Of a stretch of 32,493 nucleotides of DNA, positions 1 to 7,465 are shown in pieces. The stretch lies in the IMG/VR virus record IMGVR_UViG_3300030117_006470, positions 1-32,493 of that record; one strand, written 5' to 3'. The DNA is from a virus. Numbering within the stretch: position 1 is the first letter of the stretch; the number at the start of each line of letters is the position of its first letter. A program made the position numbers and the translations under genes. Under the pieces are notes generated by a model. It was given only the letters and a program-made list of their open reading frames with translations, did not search any database and was not told where the DNA came from.

Positions 1-1193
1 AAATTGAAAAGAAAGAGGATTTTTTAAAAAAAGGTGGATCTTTGCTGGAATCCATCGACATCTTAAGCTTAAGCAAACAGAAAGAAGAGGCTGACGAACT
101 ACAAGATAGAGTAGAAAGATTGTTACGAGAACAAGAGAAACAAGAAAGAGAGAGGGAGACAAGCCTTCGACAGATCAAGATACTAACGGATATCCCGTGT
201 GGTGACAAATATCTAACTTCTTGTAAGTTTATTAAAGATGCTCATGGGGCCAAACAAGATTTAACGATTACACAGAAAGTTCTATCGGAGGTTGAGAATA
301 AATTAAAACTAAAATCGGGCGAACTATCAGATATTGATGTTAACAAAGTTAGTAAGACAATCAACAACTGGAATCAGTTGACACAAAAAATAAAAGATGA
401 GCAAAACAATGTAGCTAATCTAAATTTAGAGTTGGAAAGAACTAATTCATTTATCCAAAAGTTAGAGAATGAAATCAAGCAGTTGAATGAAACAGCGGAC
501 TACTATGAAGAGCACAAAGAAGTGTTAGAGAATATGGAAAAAGTCGTTTCAGAAGTGGAGTTGGCCAGAACTAATAAAGAGAGAACTGAACAAGAATTAC
601 AGGATTGTGAGGATCGAATTTATCAACTTGTTGGTAAAGAGGGTGCTTTGGAACAAAAACTACAAAACTTAAAAGACCTCAAAGAAGAAAGGTTTCGGTT
701 AAATGCGGAGTACTCAGCTTACGACCTCTTTATGAGATGTATGCACTCTAACGGTATTGCTTTTGATGTTATTAAGAAAGCCCTGCCAGTTATCAACACA
801 GAGATTGCAAAGGTGTTGTCGAATATCGTTGACTTTGAGGTTTTCTTTGAGAATAGTGAAAACAAGTTAAATATTTTAATCAAACACCCAAAGCACGACC
901 CACGACAACTTGAAACTTGTTCGGGAGCAGAGAAAACACTTGCCGCTGTCGCCATTAGAATTGCCCTGCTAAATGTAAGTAATATGCCGAAGAGCAATCT
1001 GTTTATCCTCGATGAACCGGGAACTGCTTTAGATGCTGAAAATATGGAGGGCTTTGTCCGAATCTTAGATCTTGTGAAGGGGTATTTTGACGTTACTTTA
1101 CTAATTACTCACATAGAGAGTTTGAAAGATATTGTCGATATGACAGTCGAAATCTCTAAAACAGATGACGGATATGCATTTGTTAATCAATGA
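1..1193 (+). CDS. gp46/Rad50/SbcC-like recombination ATPase, 3' part (5' end outside window)
   Basis: The reading frame is already open at base 3, so the gene begins upstream; the TTG at 42 is only an internal codon. The visible protein is a long Glu/Lys-rich coiled coil, a hook-like apex with cysteines at bases 198-200 and 222-224 (C-x7-C, in PCGDKYLTSC), a second coiled coil, then the C-terminal half of an ABC ATPase head. The head shows the signature loop CSGAEKT (about 916-936), Walker B LFILDEPGTALD (about 999-1034) with the catalytic Glu, and the H-loop His at 1110-1112 (LITHIE). In T4, gp46 pairs with the gp47 nuclease to resect DNA ends for recombination-dependent replication. The classical zinc hook is CxxC, so the wider spacing here is unusual. 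The family is confident; exact orthology to gp46 is inferred from the T4-like neighbourhood. Confidence 0.85.
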   Translation, partial: IEKKEDFLKKGGSLLESIDILSLSKQKEEADELQDRVERLLREQEKQERERETSLRQIKILTDIPCGDKYLTSCKFIKDAHGAKQDLTITQKVLSEVENKLKLKSGELSDIDVNKVSKTINNWNQLTQKIKDEQNNVANLNLELERTNSFIQKLENEIKQLNETADYYEEHKEVLENMEKVVSEVELARTNKERTEQELQDCEDRIYQLVGKEGALEQKLQNLKDLKEERFRLNAEYSAYDLFMRCMHSNGIAFDVIKKALPVINTEIAKVLSNIVDFEVFFENSENKLNILIKHPKHDPRQLETCSGAEKTLAAVAIRIALLNVSNMPKSNLFILDEPGTALDAENMEGFVRILDLVKGYFDVTLLITHIESLKDIVDMTVEISKTDDGYAFVNQ

Positions 1194-1203
1194 GGATAAA
1201 AAA

Positions 1204-1266
1204 ATGTGTGGATGTGATAATTGTAAATGTGAAAATAACTGCGGCTGCGATTGCTGCTGCGGTTAA
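1204..1266 (+). CDS. 20-residue cysteine-rich micropeptide (9 Cys)
   Basis: Bases 1204-1266 encode a 20-residue peptide starting MCGCDNCKC and ending CGCDCCCG. Nine residues are Cys, at positions 2, 4, 7, 9, 13, 15, 17, 18 and 19; the rest are mostly Gly, Asp, Asn, Glu and one Lys. A Shine-Dalgarno TGAGGA (1191-1196, overlapping the stop of the previous gene) lies 7 bases before the ATG, and another lies downstream before the next gene, so the peptide occupies its own slot in the operon. The CxC and CC spacing resembles metallothioneins and other soft-metal binding peptides, but it is shorter than known metallothioneins. Function is unknown; metal or cluster binding is an inference from composition. 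Confidence 0.6.
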   Translation: MCGCDNCKCENNCGCDCCCG

Positions 1267-1287
1267 TAATTAACCAGAGAGGATAAA

Positions 1288-1482
1288 ATGGTGGCAGCAG
1301 TAAAAGCATTTGCCGATAGGCACTTAGAAAGATTTGTATCAAAGAAACTTTTGGTATGGCTAACAACAACAGGACTACTTCTTGCTGATAAAGTAGATTC
1401 CGAGCAGTGGGTAATCATTGCTTCAGCTTATGTCGGCACACAAGGTTTCGTTGATGTTGTAGCTCGTTTTAAGGGTAAATAA
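1288..1482 (+). CDS. Small membrane protein, holin-like
   Basis: A 64-residue protein preceded by AGAGAGG about 8 bases before the ATG. It has two hydrophobic stretches, about residues 20-34 (LLVWLTTTGLLLA) and 41-57 (WVIIASAYVGTQGFVDVV), joined by a short polar turn, with a basic N-terminal amphipathic segment (VKAFADRHLERFVSKK) and a basic tail. Size and topology match small phage holins, which permeabilise the inner membrane at the end of infection. The WVIIASAYVGTQG-type segment is, from memory, common in small phage membrane proteins of unproven function. Neighbouring membrane-anchored genes at 1722 and 2578 would fit a lysis cluster, but no endolysin is visible, so holin is only a working label. 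Confidence 0.5.
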   Translation: MVAAVKAFADRHLERFVSKKLLVWLTTTGLLLADKVDSEQWVIIASAYVGTQGFVDVVARFKGK

Positions 1483-1485
1483 ACA

Positions 1486-1713
1486 ATGAAAATTGCAAAA
1501 GAAAAACTAAAACAAATTATTAAAGAAGAATTAGAAGTCACTTTAAATGAAGCTCACGGACTTTCAAAATCTGATCTTAAAAAGCTCAAGAACTTTGTTA
1601 GCAAGGTTGAAGAAAAAGAGATTAAAAGAATACTTAAATTTATCATTACATCAAATGTTCTTGTTGATAAGACACAAGATGTAACTAAAATGAAGGATAA
1701 GAAAGACAAATAA
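1486..1713 (+). CDS. Small Lys/Glu-rich protein with capsid-targeting-like N-terminus
   Basis: A 75-residue, highly charged protein. The first 22 residues form an amphipathic helix (MKIAKEKLKQIIKEELEV...) ending in Leu-Asn-Glu followed by Ala-His-Gly. Leu-x-Glu|Ala is the cleavage pattern of T4-type prohead protease gp21, and T4 internal proteins carry a short N-terminal targeting peptide removed at such a site. This protein could therefore be an internal head protein cleaved between residues 22 and 23; that is inference. The remainder is helical with a very basic tail (TKMKDKKDK), which would suit a DNA-associated role. AAGGG lies 11 bases upstream. It is 3 bases downstream of the holin-like gene and 8 bases before the next. 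Confidence 0.65.
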   Translation: MKIAKEKLKQIIKEELEVTLNEAHGLSKSDLKKLKNFVSKVEEKEIKRILKFIITSNVLVDKTQDVTKMKDKKDK

Positions 1714-1721
1714 GAGGAAGA

Positions 1722-2126
1722 ATGACTTGGCTAACAGCTAAACATATTTTAAAGAAAATTTGGATTTATGTAAAAAACTATTGGTGGGCAGGCGCTTTAA
1801 TAATAATTGGCTTTGTCCTCCATAAGTTTTTTGTAAAAGATGAAGATTATTTCAGAAGCCTCTACGAAGGTAAGGTTAAACAGAACGAAGAAGAGATCAG
1901 AGTTCTGAATGACTCCCATAAAGAAGAGGTTAAAGAGAAAGCCAGAGCACAGCATGATTTTAAGGTTGCTGTTCAGGCAGTCGATGAAATGAAAAAAGAA
2001 AAGGGCGAGAAAATAAAGCGACAAGAAAAGAAAAGAATAAAAGAGATCGTTGCTATGCCCGAAGAAGAAAGATTACATACTTTAGCCGATGAATTTGGTT
2101 TGGAGATTGTCGAGGTCGAAGAATGA
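1722..2126 (+). CDS. Membrane-anchored coiled-coil protein, possible inner-membrane spanin
   Basis: 134 residues with one N-terminal transmembrane helix (about 20-37, YWWAGALIIIGFVLHKFF) preceded by basic residues, then a strongly charged coiled coil (about 45-112) and an acidic C-terminal tail. This is the architecture of inner-membrane spanins such as Rz, which span the periplasm and help fuse the two membranes of Gram-negative hosts. No sequence motif proves it, and any small anchored coiled-coil protein would look the same. The start has a strong GAGGA 7 bases upstream. The stop overlaps the next start by ATGA, so translation is probably coupled. Confidence 0.6.
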   Translation: MTWLTAKHILKKIWIYVKNYWWAGALIIIGFVLHKFFVKDEDYFRSLYEGKVKQNEEEIRVLNDSHKEEVKEKARAQHDFKVAVQAVDEMKKEKGEKIKRQEKKRIKEIVAMPEEERLHTLADEFGLEIVEVEE

Positions 2127-2581
2127 AAAAGTTGTTTGAAAACTTTCATAAGTATTTGAAAGAGAGGCAAGAAGAAATTGAAGTCAATATAGTTGATAAT
2201 GTCGATTTAGAAAAGGTACTCCCACAAGAAGTATTAGACGGCAAAGAAGATTTTGATGAAGAAAAGGGAGAAGAAGGTGTCTTAGTAACAAACATTCCCA
2301 TGAAGGCACTTAGTATGCTTGACGAACAAGGGAAAGGTATTATGGCTGACATCGATCGCGGTGAACTTAGCATGACCGAAGGGTTGCCAGTTCTTTTTTA
2401 CCACACAGAGAAAAAGCAACTTATAGTTGATGACGGAAACCACAGAATCTTTCAAAGATGGTTAGCCGGTCAGGACACTTTTGATGCGTATGTATATAGC
2501 GGATCTTACAGCAGTTATCTCAGACACGTCCACGATGGCGAAGAAGAGTTTGATTGGAGTGAGAAGTATAGAGAAGAATGA
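2123..2581 (+). CDS. ParB/sulfiredoxin-fold-like protein
   Basis: 152 acidic residues. The N-terminus (MKKLFENFHKYLKERQEE) is an amphipathic helix. Residues about 88-125 contain LPVLFY, then LIVDDGNHRIFQRWLAGQ, then a hydrophobic strand. The DGNHR motif at 104-108 followed by a helix and Gly is the core pattern of ParB/Srx-fold domains, which bind nucleotides and in some members cut DNA. I do not see the rest of a partition ParB, notably no helix-turn-helix, so this is a stand-alone domain of unknown role. ATGA overlaps join it to both neighbours, so it is expressed with the putative lysis genes. The fold is a tentative recognition from one motif. Confidence 0.6.
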   Translation: MKKLFENFHKYLKERQEEIEVNIVDNVDLEKVLPQEVLDGKEDFDEEKGEEGVLVTNIPMKALSMLDEQGKGIMADIDRGELSMTEGLPVLFYHTEKKQLIVDDGNHRIFQRWLAGQDTFDAYVYSGSYSSYLRHVHDGEEEFDWSEKYREE

Positions 2582-3015
2582 GAACTACAGCGATCATCTT
2601 GTTAATAACTTTTATACCAGCCTTTTGTTTTGCTAATGGCAAAATCGCCGCAATAAAGAAAGGTCAAAGAGCACCATTCAGCGGTATACTGTTAGATAAA
2701 AAAGCAGAGGCAACAATAACAGCGAAGAGAGAGAGTGCTGTTAAGATTTGCGAGATGAATAAAGACTTCTCAATAAAAAAGATTACAGCCGAATGTAATT
2801 TTGAAAAAAGACTTATTACTATTGAGAGAGACACAGGCAAGAAAAAGTTTGATGAGCTTATGAAACTCAAGAATGCCGAAGTAAAAAGATTAGAAGAAGT
2901 TATTAAAAAATCACAGAAACCAGATTATACTAAGTTATGGTTTGTTGGTGGCTTTGTTGCCGGTGTGGGTTTATCCATCGGTATCTTTTATGCCGCAGCC
3001 CAGGCAAGTAAATGA
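2578..3015 (+). CDS. Secreted, C-terminally anchored protein, possible spanin-like
   Basis: 145 residues. The N-terminus is a signal peptide (MRTTAIILLITFIPAFCFA, probable cleavage after FA; the Cys does not sit in a good lipobox). Mature residues include KKGQRAPFSGILLDKKAEA, a segment resembling a GxxAPFxGvLL motif I associate with phage envelope proteins in lysis regions. A charged coiled coil follows (about 85-115), then a C-terminal transmembrane helix (about 119-140, LWFVGGFVAGVGLSIGIFYA). Such a protein would span the periplasm, as unimolecular spanins do. It is coupled to both neighbours through ATGA overlaps. The lysis assignment is inference from topology and context. Confidence 0.6.
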   Translation: MRTTAIILLITFIPAFCFANGKIAAIKKGQRAPFSGILLDKKAEATITAKRESAVKICEMNKDFSIKKITAECNFEKRLITIERDTGKKKFDELMKLKNAEVKRLEEVIKKSQKPDYTKLWFVGGFVAGVGLSIGIFYAAAQASK

Positions 3016-3392
3016 AGAAAGATTTAAATTATATTGCAGGGCTTGAAAAAGCTATTTCTAAAAAGTACGGTGAAGAAGCAGTTCAAAACCCTTCTGCCAA
3101 TTGGACACCAGAAAAAGAAAAAGAATATTTACAACAATTAAAAGAAAATAAAATCAAAGAGATGACTAAAGATCGAGTCGAAGAACGCGAGGGCTTTTTA
3201 TTCTCTGCAAAACTAATTAAGAAGGATAGTAAGAATATTTGTGATGTATGCTCAAATATTTTAAAACAGCAAGACATGCTGTACGAAACAAAATACGAAT
3301 GCTGTCGGAACTGTTATGTTCAATACGTTGAGCACCGAGAGGAAAGATGGCTAAAAGGATGGAGACCAGATAATGTCTATAGAAGCACTTGA
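3012..3392 (+). CDS. Zinc-ribbon protein of unknown function
   Basis: 126 charged residues. The N-terminal half is helical and Lys/Glu rich (EKEKEYLQQLKENKIKEM). The C-terminal half has two CxxC knuckles, C77/C80 (CDVC) and C98/C101 (CRNC, with an additional C97), about 18 residues apart, typical of a zinc ribbon. The last residues are basic and Trp-rich (EERWLKGWRPDNV). It lies two genes before the terminase large subunit, where T4 has the small terminase gp16, but I see no similarity to gp16 and do not assign that role. The ATG overlaps the previous stop (ATGA). The end overlaps the next gene by 20 bases. Confidence 0.6.
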   Translation: MKKDLNYIAGLEKAISKKYGEEAVQNPSANWTPEKEKEYLQQLKENKIKEMTKDRVEEREGFLFSAKLIKKDSKNICDVCSNILKQQDMLYETKYECCRNCYVQYVEHREERWLKGWRPDNVYRST

Positions 3393-3885
3393 AGTTTACA
3401 GAGGAATTAGCCAAGCAATGGGCTATGCTTATGACGGAGCTATCGATGAAGATGGCAAACCAATTGAAATTGGTCTAAAAAGGGATGTCAAAAATTCGAC
3501 AACTCAATCAAGACAGGGCGATATGGATGGCTTTGGTGTCAAAATGTATGGCAACAAATTGATTGTCAATTACCAGTCTGAGGCTCCGATGCCAGAGGTT
3601 CATAGAAAGGGACCAAGCGCATTCGAAGCTGAAGTTGAAATGCGCTTCGCTAACATCGCTAAATTTCTTAAAGAAAGATATAAAAAGGCTACTGGCAAAA
3701 CACTTTCTTTAAATCCAGACGGCGATGCAGATATTCTTTTACAATACATGAACCGTAAAAGAAGCTGGATCCAGGCAACAAAGTGCTACACAATTGGTGG
3801 TTTGGGCGACAGTATTGTTGAACCAGAAAGAAAGCCATTTGATCTTGTAAAAGACTTTTTGCAGACACATAAATATGGTAAGTAA
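3373..3885 (+). CDS. Unknown protein directly upstream of terminase
   Basis: 170 residues, no signal peptide or membrane segment. It begins MSIEALEVYRGISQAMGYA, has a mixed strand/helix middle (FGVKMYGNKLIVNYQSEAPM), a helix EMRFANIAKFLKERYKK around residues 90-110, and a C-terminal QATKCYTIGGLGDSIVEPERKPFDLVKDF. I do not recognise the family. The start lies inside the end of the preceding gene, with AAGGATGGAGA just upstream acting as ribosome site. The stop shares one base with the terminase ATG (TAATG), so its product is made with the packaging motor. A role as packaging accessory or neck component is possible from position only. Confidence 0.6.
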   Translation: MSIEALEVYRGISQAMGYAYDGAIDEDGKPIEIGLKRDVKNSTTQSRQGDMDGFGVKMYGNKLIVNYQSEAPMPEVHRKGPSAFEAEVEMRFANIAKFLKERYKKATGKTLSLNPDGDADILLQYMNRKRSWIQATKCYTIGGLGDSIVEPERKPFDLVKDFLQTHKYGK

Positions 3886-5474
3886 TGGCTCGTGGTTTAA
3901 CCAAGACACAACTAAAAAAAGAGATAATCTCTTGCGGTAAAGATCCAGCATACTTTATTAACAACTACGGAAAAATCGCTCACCCAATGAAGGGCACCAT
4001 CCCTTTTGCGATGTATCCATTCCAAAAAGACGTTGTAAAAGACTTTCAAGATAACCGTTTTAATATTATTCTTAAAGCAAGGCAGTTGGGTCTTTCAACG
4101 GTTTCAGCGGTTTATATTGCATGGTTCGTACTTTTTCATAAAAATAAGAATGTTGTCGTAATGGCAACGAAGCTCTCAACCGCTGCGAATCTGGTGAAGA
4201 AAGTAAAGTTCGCCCTTAAAGCAATACCCGAATGGATGAAAATATCCGAATTGGTAACTGATAATAAAAACTCTTTTGAACTTTCCAATGGTTCCCAAGT
4301 CAAAGCGATCTCAACATCTGGAGATGCAGGTCGTTCAGAAGCTCTTTCTTTACTTGTTATTGACGAGGCAGCGATTATTGAGGGTCTTGATGACCTTTGG
4401 GCAGGCTTGTATCCCACGCTGTCAACTGGTGGTGACTGCATTATTATTTCCACACCAAAGGGTGTTGGCAACTTATATCACAAATTGTACTCAGAGGCAG
4501 AACAAGGATTAAACGATTTCAATCCAATTAATTTGCCATGGCATGTCCATCCAGATCGTGACCACAAATGGTTTGAGAAAGAAACAAAAAACATGTCAAA
4601 AAGAGAGATTGCACAGGAGCTAGAGTGCAATTTTAATATGTCTGGAGACACTCTTATCCACGGCAAAGATTTAATACGCATCCAAGATGAAGAATTGAAA
4701 GAGCCTGAATATAAAACTGGCTTTGATAGAAATCTTTGGATTTGGAAAAATGCTGAAGCTGATAAAAAATATCTTATGGTAGCTGATGTTGCAAGAGGCG
4801 ACGGCAAAGACAACTCAACCTTTTATGTATTTGAGGCAGATACAATGGAGATTTGTTGTGAATATCAGGGGAAATTACCTCTAGATAGTTTTGCACGCTT
4901 AATCCACGATACATCTAAAAGTTATGGCATGTGTCTAACAGTAGTTGAGAATAACTCAGTTGGAATGACGGTTTTAACAAAATTAAAAGATTATAACCAT
5001 CCAAACATTTATCATTCTAAAAAATCAACTCATGAATATGTAGAGGCAACTTATACAGAACAAACATCTGTGGTCCCTGGCTTTTCGACAACTGTTAAAA
5101 CCAGACCAATGATTATTGCCAAATTAGAAGAATTTATTCGTAATAAAGTATTAAAAATCAGATCGAGAAGGTTGTTTAACGAATTAAAAACATTTATTTG
5201 GAATAATGGCAAGGCAGAAGCTATGCGCTCTTATAATGATGATTTAGTTATGGCGTGTGCCATAGGCTGTTGGGTAAGAGATACTGCCTTAACAGTAAAT
5301 CAGCAAGAAATTCAGTATAAAAAGTCTATGTTATCTGCTATAATGACAAGTAATAAATCACTTGATACAAGAATTGTTGGGATGGAAAGAAATCCGCAAG
5401 ATAATTATATCTATGGTGGCAACGCGAAACAGAAAACAGTAACAATACACAAACTACCGTTTTTTATCAAATAG
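3885..5474 (+). CDS. Terminase large subunit (gp17-like)
   Basis: 529 residues: the DNA packaging motor, with an N-terminal ATPase that pumps DNA through the portal and a C-terminal nuclease that cuts concatemers. ATPase motifs: adenine/Q-like region YPFQKD (44-49); deviant Walker A KARQLGLST (64-72); Walker B LSLLVIDEA with D160/E161; coupling motif STPKG (189-193). Nuclease motifs: D301 in VADVARGDG, E355 in VVENNS and D452/D453 in YNDDLVMA, the RNase H-like acidic triad. Where T4 gp17 has RQLGKTT, the Walker A lysine position is Leu70; K64 at the start of the loop may substitute, as in other deviant terminase P-loops. Length is slightly below T4 gp17 (610). The ATG overlaps the previous stop by one base. 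Confidence 0.93.
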   Translation: MARGLTKTQLKKEIISCGKDPAYFINNYGKIAHPMKGTIPFAMYPFQKDVVKDFQDNRFNIILKARQLGLSTVSAVYIAWFVLFHKNKNVVVMATKLSTAANLVKKVKFALKAIPEWMKISELVTDNKNSFELSNGSQVKAISTSGDAGRSEALSLLVIDEAAIIEGLDDLWAGLYPTLSTGGDCIIISTPKGVGNLYHKLYSEAEQGLNDFNPINLPWHVHPDRDHKWFEKETKNMSKREIAQELECNFNMSGDTLIHGKDLIRIQDEELKEPEYKTGFDRNLWIWKNAEADKKYLMVADVARGDGKDNSTFYVFEADTMEICCEYQGKLPLDSFARLIHDTSKSYGMCLTVVENNSVGMTVLTKLKDYNHPNIYHSKKSTHEYVEATYTEQTSVVPGFSTTVKTRPMIIAKLEEFIRNKVLKIRSRRLFNELKTFIWNNGKAEAMRSYNDDLVMACAIGCWVRDTALTVNQQEIQYKKSMLSAIMTSNKSLDTRIVGMERNPQDNYIYGGNAKQKTVTIHKLPFFIK

Positions 5475-5484
5475 GAATTGATCG

Positions 5485-7464
5485 ATGGCAGACAACAAAA
5501 ACAATCCAAGAAATCCAAATAGCCCTTTGTTCCAGAGACTAACAAGGCTGTTTTCAGGACCAATTGTAAACTACAAAGCACAACAAGTAAGAAATAATCG
5601 TAAATATTCAGTGGATAAATATGCTTCAAAGTTTAGATCTGTCGGTGGGCAGTCTTTTCAAAGAAAGTCATACAATCCATATGAATCAATTTCATCAGCG
5701 ATGATGAATAATTTAAATCGTACAGAGAGATATGCAGACTTCGATCAAATGGAGTTCATGCCAGAGTTGGCTTCTGCATTAGACGTTTATGCAGACGAGA
5801 TAACAACTCACTCTGAATTTCACAAGTCTCTTATTGTTGATTGCCAGAACGAAGAAATCAAAGATATTTTAGAAACACTATTTTTTAAAGTTCTAAATGT
5901 GGACTCAAACCTCTTTGGTTGGGTTCGCTCCATGTGTAAGTATGGAGACTTTTTTGGATATTTGGACATTGATGAAGACATTGGCATTAAATCTTTAATT
6001 GGACTGCCAGTCAGTGAGATCGAAAGGATGGAAGGCTCAGACCAGACCAACCCAAATTATGTGCAATATCAATGGAATGTAGGCGGCTTAACTTTTGAAA
6101 ATTGGCAACTTGCCCACTTTAGAGTATTGGGCAATGATAAATATGTACCATATGGAACATCCGTCTTAGACCCAGGTCGCAGAATTTGGAGACAATTGAC
6201 TCTACTTGAAGACGCGATGATTGCTTATAGAGTTGTTCGTTCTCCACAGAGAAAACAATTTAAAATCGATGTTGGCGGTATTGCCCCAGAAGAGGTTGAG
6301 CAGTACATGCAAAAAATCATTACTACAATGAAACGCCATCAGGTTGTTGACGACAAAAGTGGTAGAGTAGACCTCAGATACAACCCATTGTCAATCGAAG
6401 AGGACTACTATATCCCGACAAGAAATGGACAATCTTCAGTAGATATTTCAACAGTGCAAGGTGACACTTGGGGCACCGCCATTGAGGATATTAAATATTT
6501 GCAAAACAAGTTGTTCGCAGCAATCAAAATTCCAATGTCTTATCTCGTAAGAGGTGAGGGTGCATCCGAAGAGCAGGCTGCATTAGCACAGAAAGATATC
6601 CGTTTTGGCAGAACGATCCAAAGATTGCAGAGGGCAGTTGTCGCTGAATTAGATAAAATGGCGACAATCCACCTATACACGCTAGGGTATAGAGGAAACG
6701 ATTTAATTAATTTTGATTTAAGATTGCACAATCCATCTAGAATCTCAATGATGCAAGAAATTGAGGCATTAAATAACAAATTGGATGTTGCTGCAAAAGC
6801 TACTGGATATGTTTATAGTAACCGTTGGGCAGCAAAAAACATTCTAGGATTATCAGAGGAAGAACTTGTTAGAAATATTAGAGAAAAATTCTATGATAAA
6901 CAGCTTGAAACTGCGCTAGCCAAAGTTGCTGAGACTCAAGGTGAAGGCTTGGCGGCAGAAACCTTGACAGGCACAGGCTTCGGCGGTGCTGGAGATTTGA
7001 ATCTTGGTGGGACAGAAACTCTCGATGCCGCAGGACCTGTAGAGACGGACTTGGACATAGATACAACAGCAGAACCAGAAGAGGCAACGCCAGAAATCGA
7101 AACCCCGGCAGCAGAGCCAGCCGCTGAGGGTGGTGATGATGTTCTTTTAGCAACTCCAGAAGGTGGCGCAAAAGCAGGCAACGACAGAGCAGCGGCAATA
7201 TACACAGAATATGAAGATGGTTCCCACACAACCAAAGGATCTAGAGGAAAAAAATATTGGTCCGTTAAACACGATAAGCGCAGAGAGGCTGGTAAAAAAG
7301 AGTCCTGGGGTGTGGGAAAGCCTAGAAAACCACGCAATGTTTTTAAGGCAATGTCAATAGGTACGCTTGTTAAGGAAAACAAATCTAATTATAGTGAAGA
7401 TTTTGAAAATAGAATGTCTTCGTTGAATGAGGAAATGGACAGAATACTGTCAGAGGATTTATAA
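5485..7464 (+). CDS. Portal vertex protein (gp20-like) with long C-terminal extension
   Basis: 659 residues. Residues about 1-470 match the gp20 portal family: FDQMEFMPELASALDVYADE near the N-terminus, the WRQLTLLEDAMIAYRVVRSP segment, then the RAPQR/FKIDVGG-like stretch, and VDISTVQGDTWGTAIEDIKYL with the clip/stem helices after it. Twelve copies would form the ring through which DNA enters and leaves the head and onto which the neck attaches. T4 gp20 is 524 residues. Here an extra tail of about 180 residues begins near residue 480 with an Ala/Gly/Glu/Thr-rich low-complexity linker, then a basic segment (GSRGKKYWSVKHDKRREAGK), and ends in an acidic helix (FENRMSSLNEEMDRILSEDL). Start chosen with AGGA 7 bases upstream. 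Confidence 0.92.
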   Translation: MADNKNNPRNPNSPLFQRLTRLFSGPIVNYKAQQVRNNRKYSVDKYASKFRSVGGQSFQRKSYNPYESISSAMMNNLNRTERYADFDQMEFMPELASALDVYADEITTHSEFHKSLIVDCQNEEIKDILETLFFKVLNVDSNLFGWVRSMCKYGDFFGYLDIDEDIGIKSLIGLPVSEIERMEGSDQTNPNYVQYQWNVGGLTFENWQLAHFRVLGNDKYVPYGTSVLDPGRRIWRQLTLLEDAMIAYRVVRSPQRKQFKIDVGGIAPEEVEQYMQKIITTMKRHQVVDDKSGRVDLRYNPLSIEEDYYIPTRNGQSSVDISTVQGDTWGTAIEDIKYLQNKLFAAIKIPMSYLVRGEGASEEQAALAQKDIRFGRTIQRLQRAVVAELDKMATIHLYTLGYRGNDLINFDLRLHNPSRISMMQEIEALNNKLDVAAKATGYVYSNRWAAKNILGLSEEELVRNIREKFYDKQLETALAKVAETQGEGLAAETLTGTGFGGAGDLNLGGTETLDAAGPVETDLDIDTTAEPEEATPEIETPAAEPAAEGGDDVLLATPEGGAKAGNDRAAAIYTEYEDGSHTTKGSRGKKYWSVKHDKRREAGKKESWGVGKPRKPRNVFKAMSIGTLVKENKSNYSEDFENRMSSLNEEMDRILSEDL

Positions 7465-7465
7465 G

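Noticed and set aside
42-1193. TTG at 42 as the start of the gp46-like gene
   Set aside because: The same frame is open back to base 3 without a stop, and coiled-coil sequence continues across it, so the gene is truncated by the window edge.
2341-2481. A partition-type ParB in the 2123 gene
   Set aside because: Only the DGNHR core is visible; there is no helix-turn-helix and no ParA neighbour.
6878-7382. Two long minus-strand frames opposite the portal C-terminal tail
   Set aside because: They mirror Ala/Glu/Pro-rich low-complexity coding sequence, lack ribosome sites and would be the only antisense genes in the window.
7427-7465. Longer start for the gene after the portal
   Set aside because: The extra 13 codons lie inside the portal gene; the ATG at 7466 has AGAGG at correct distance.
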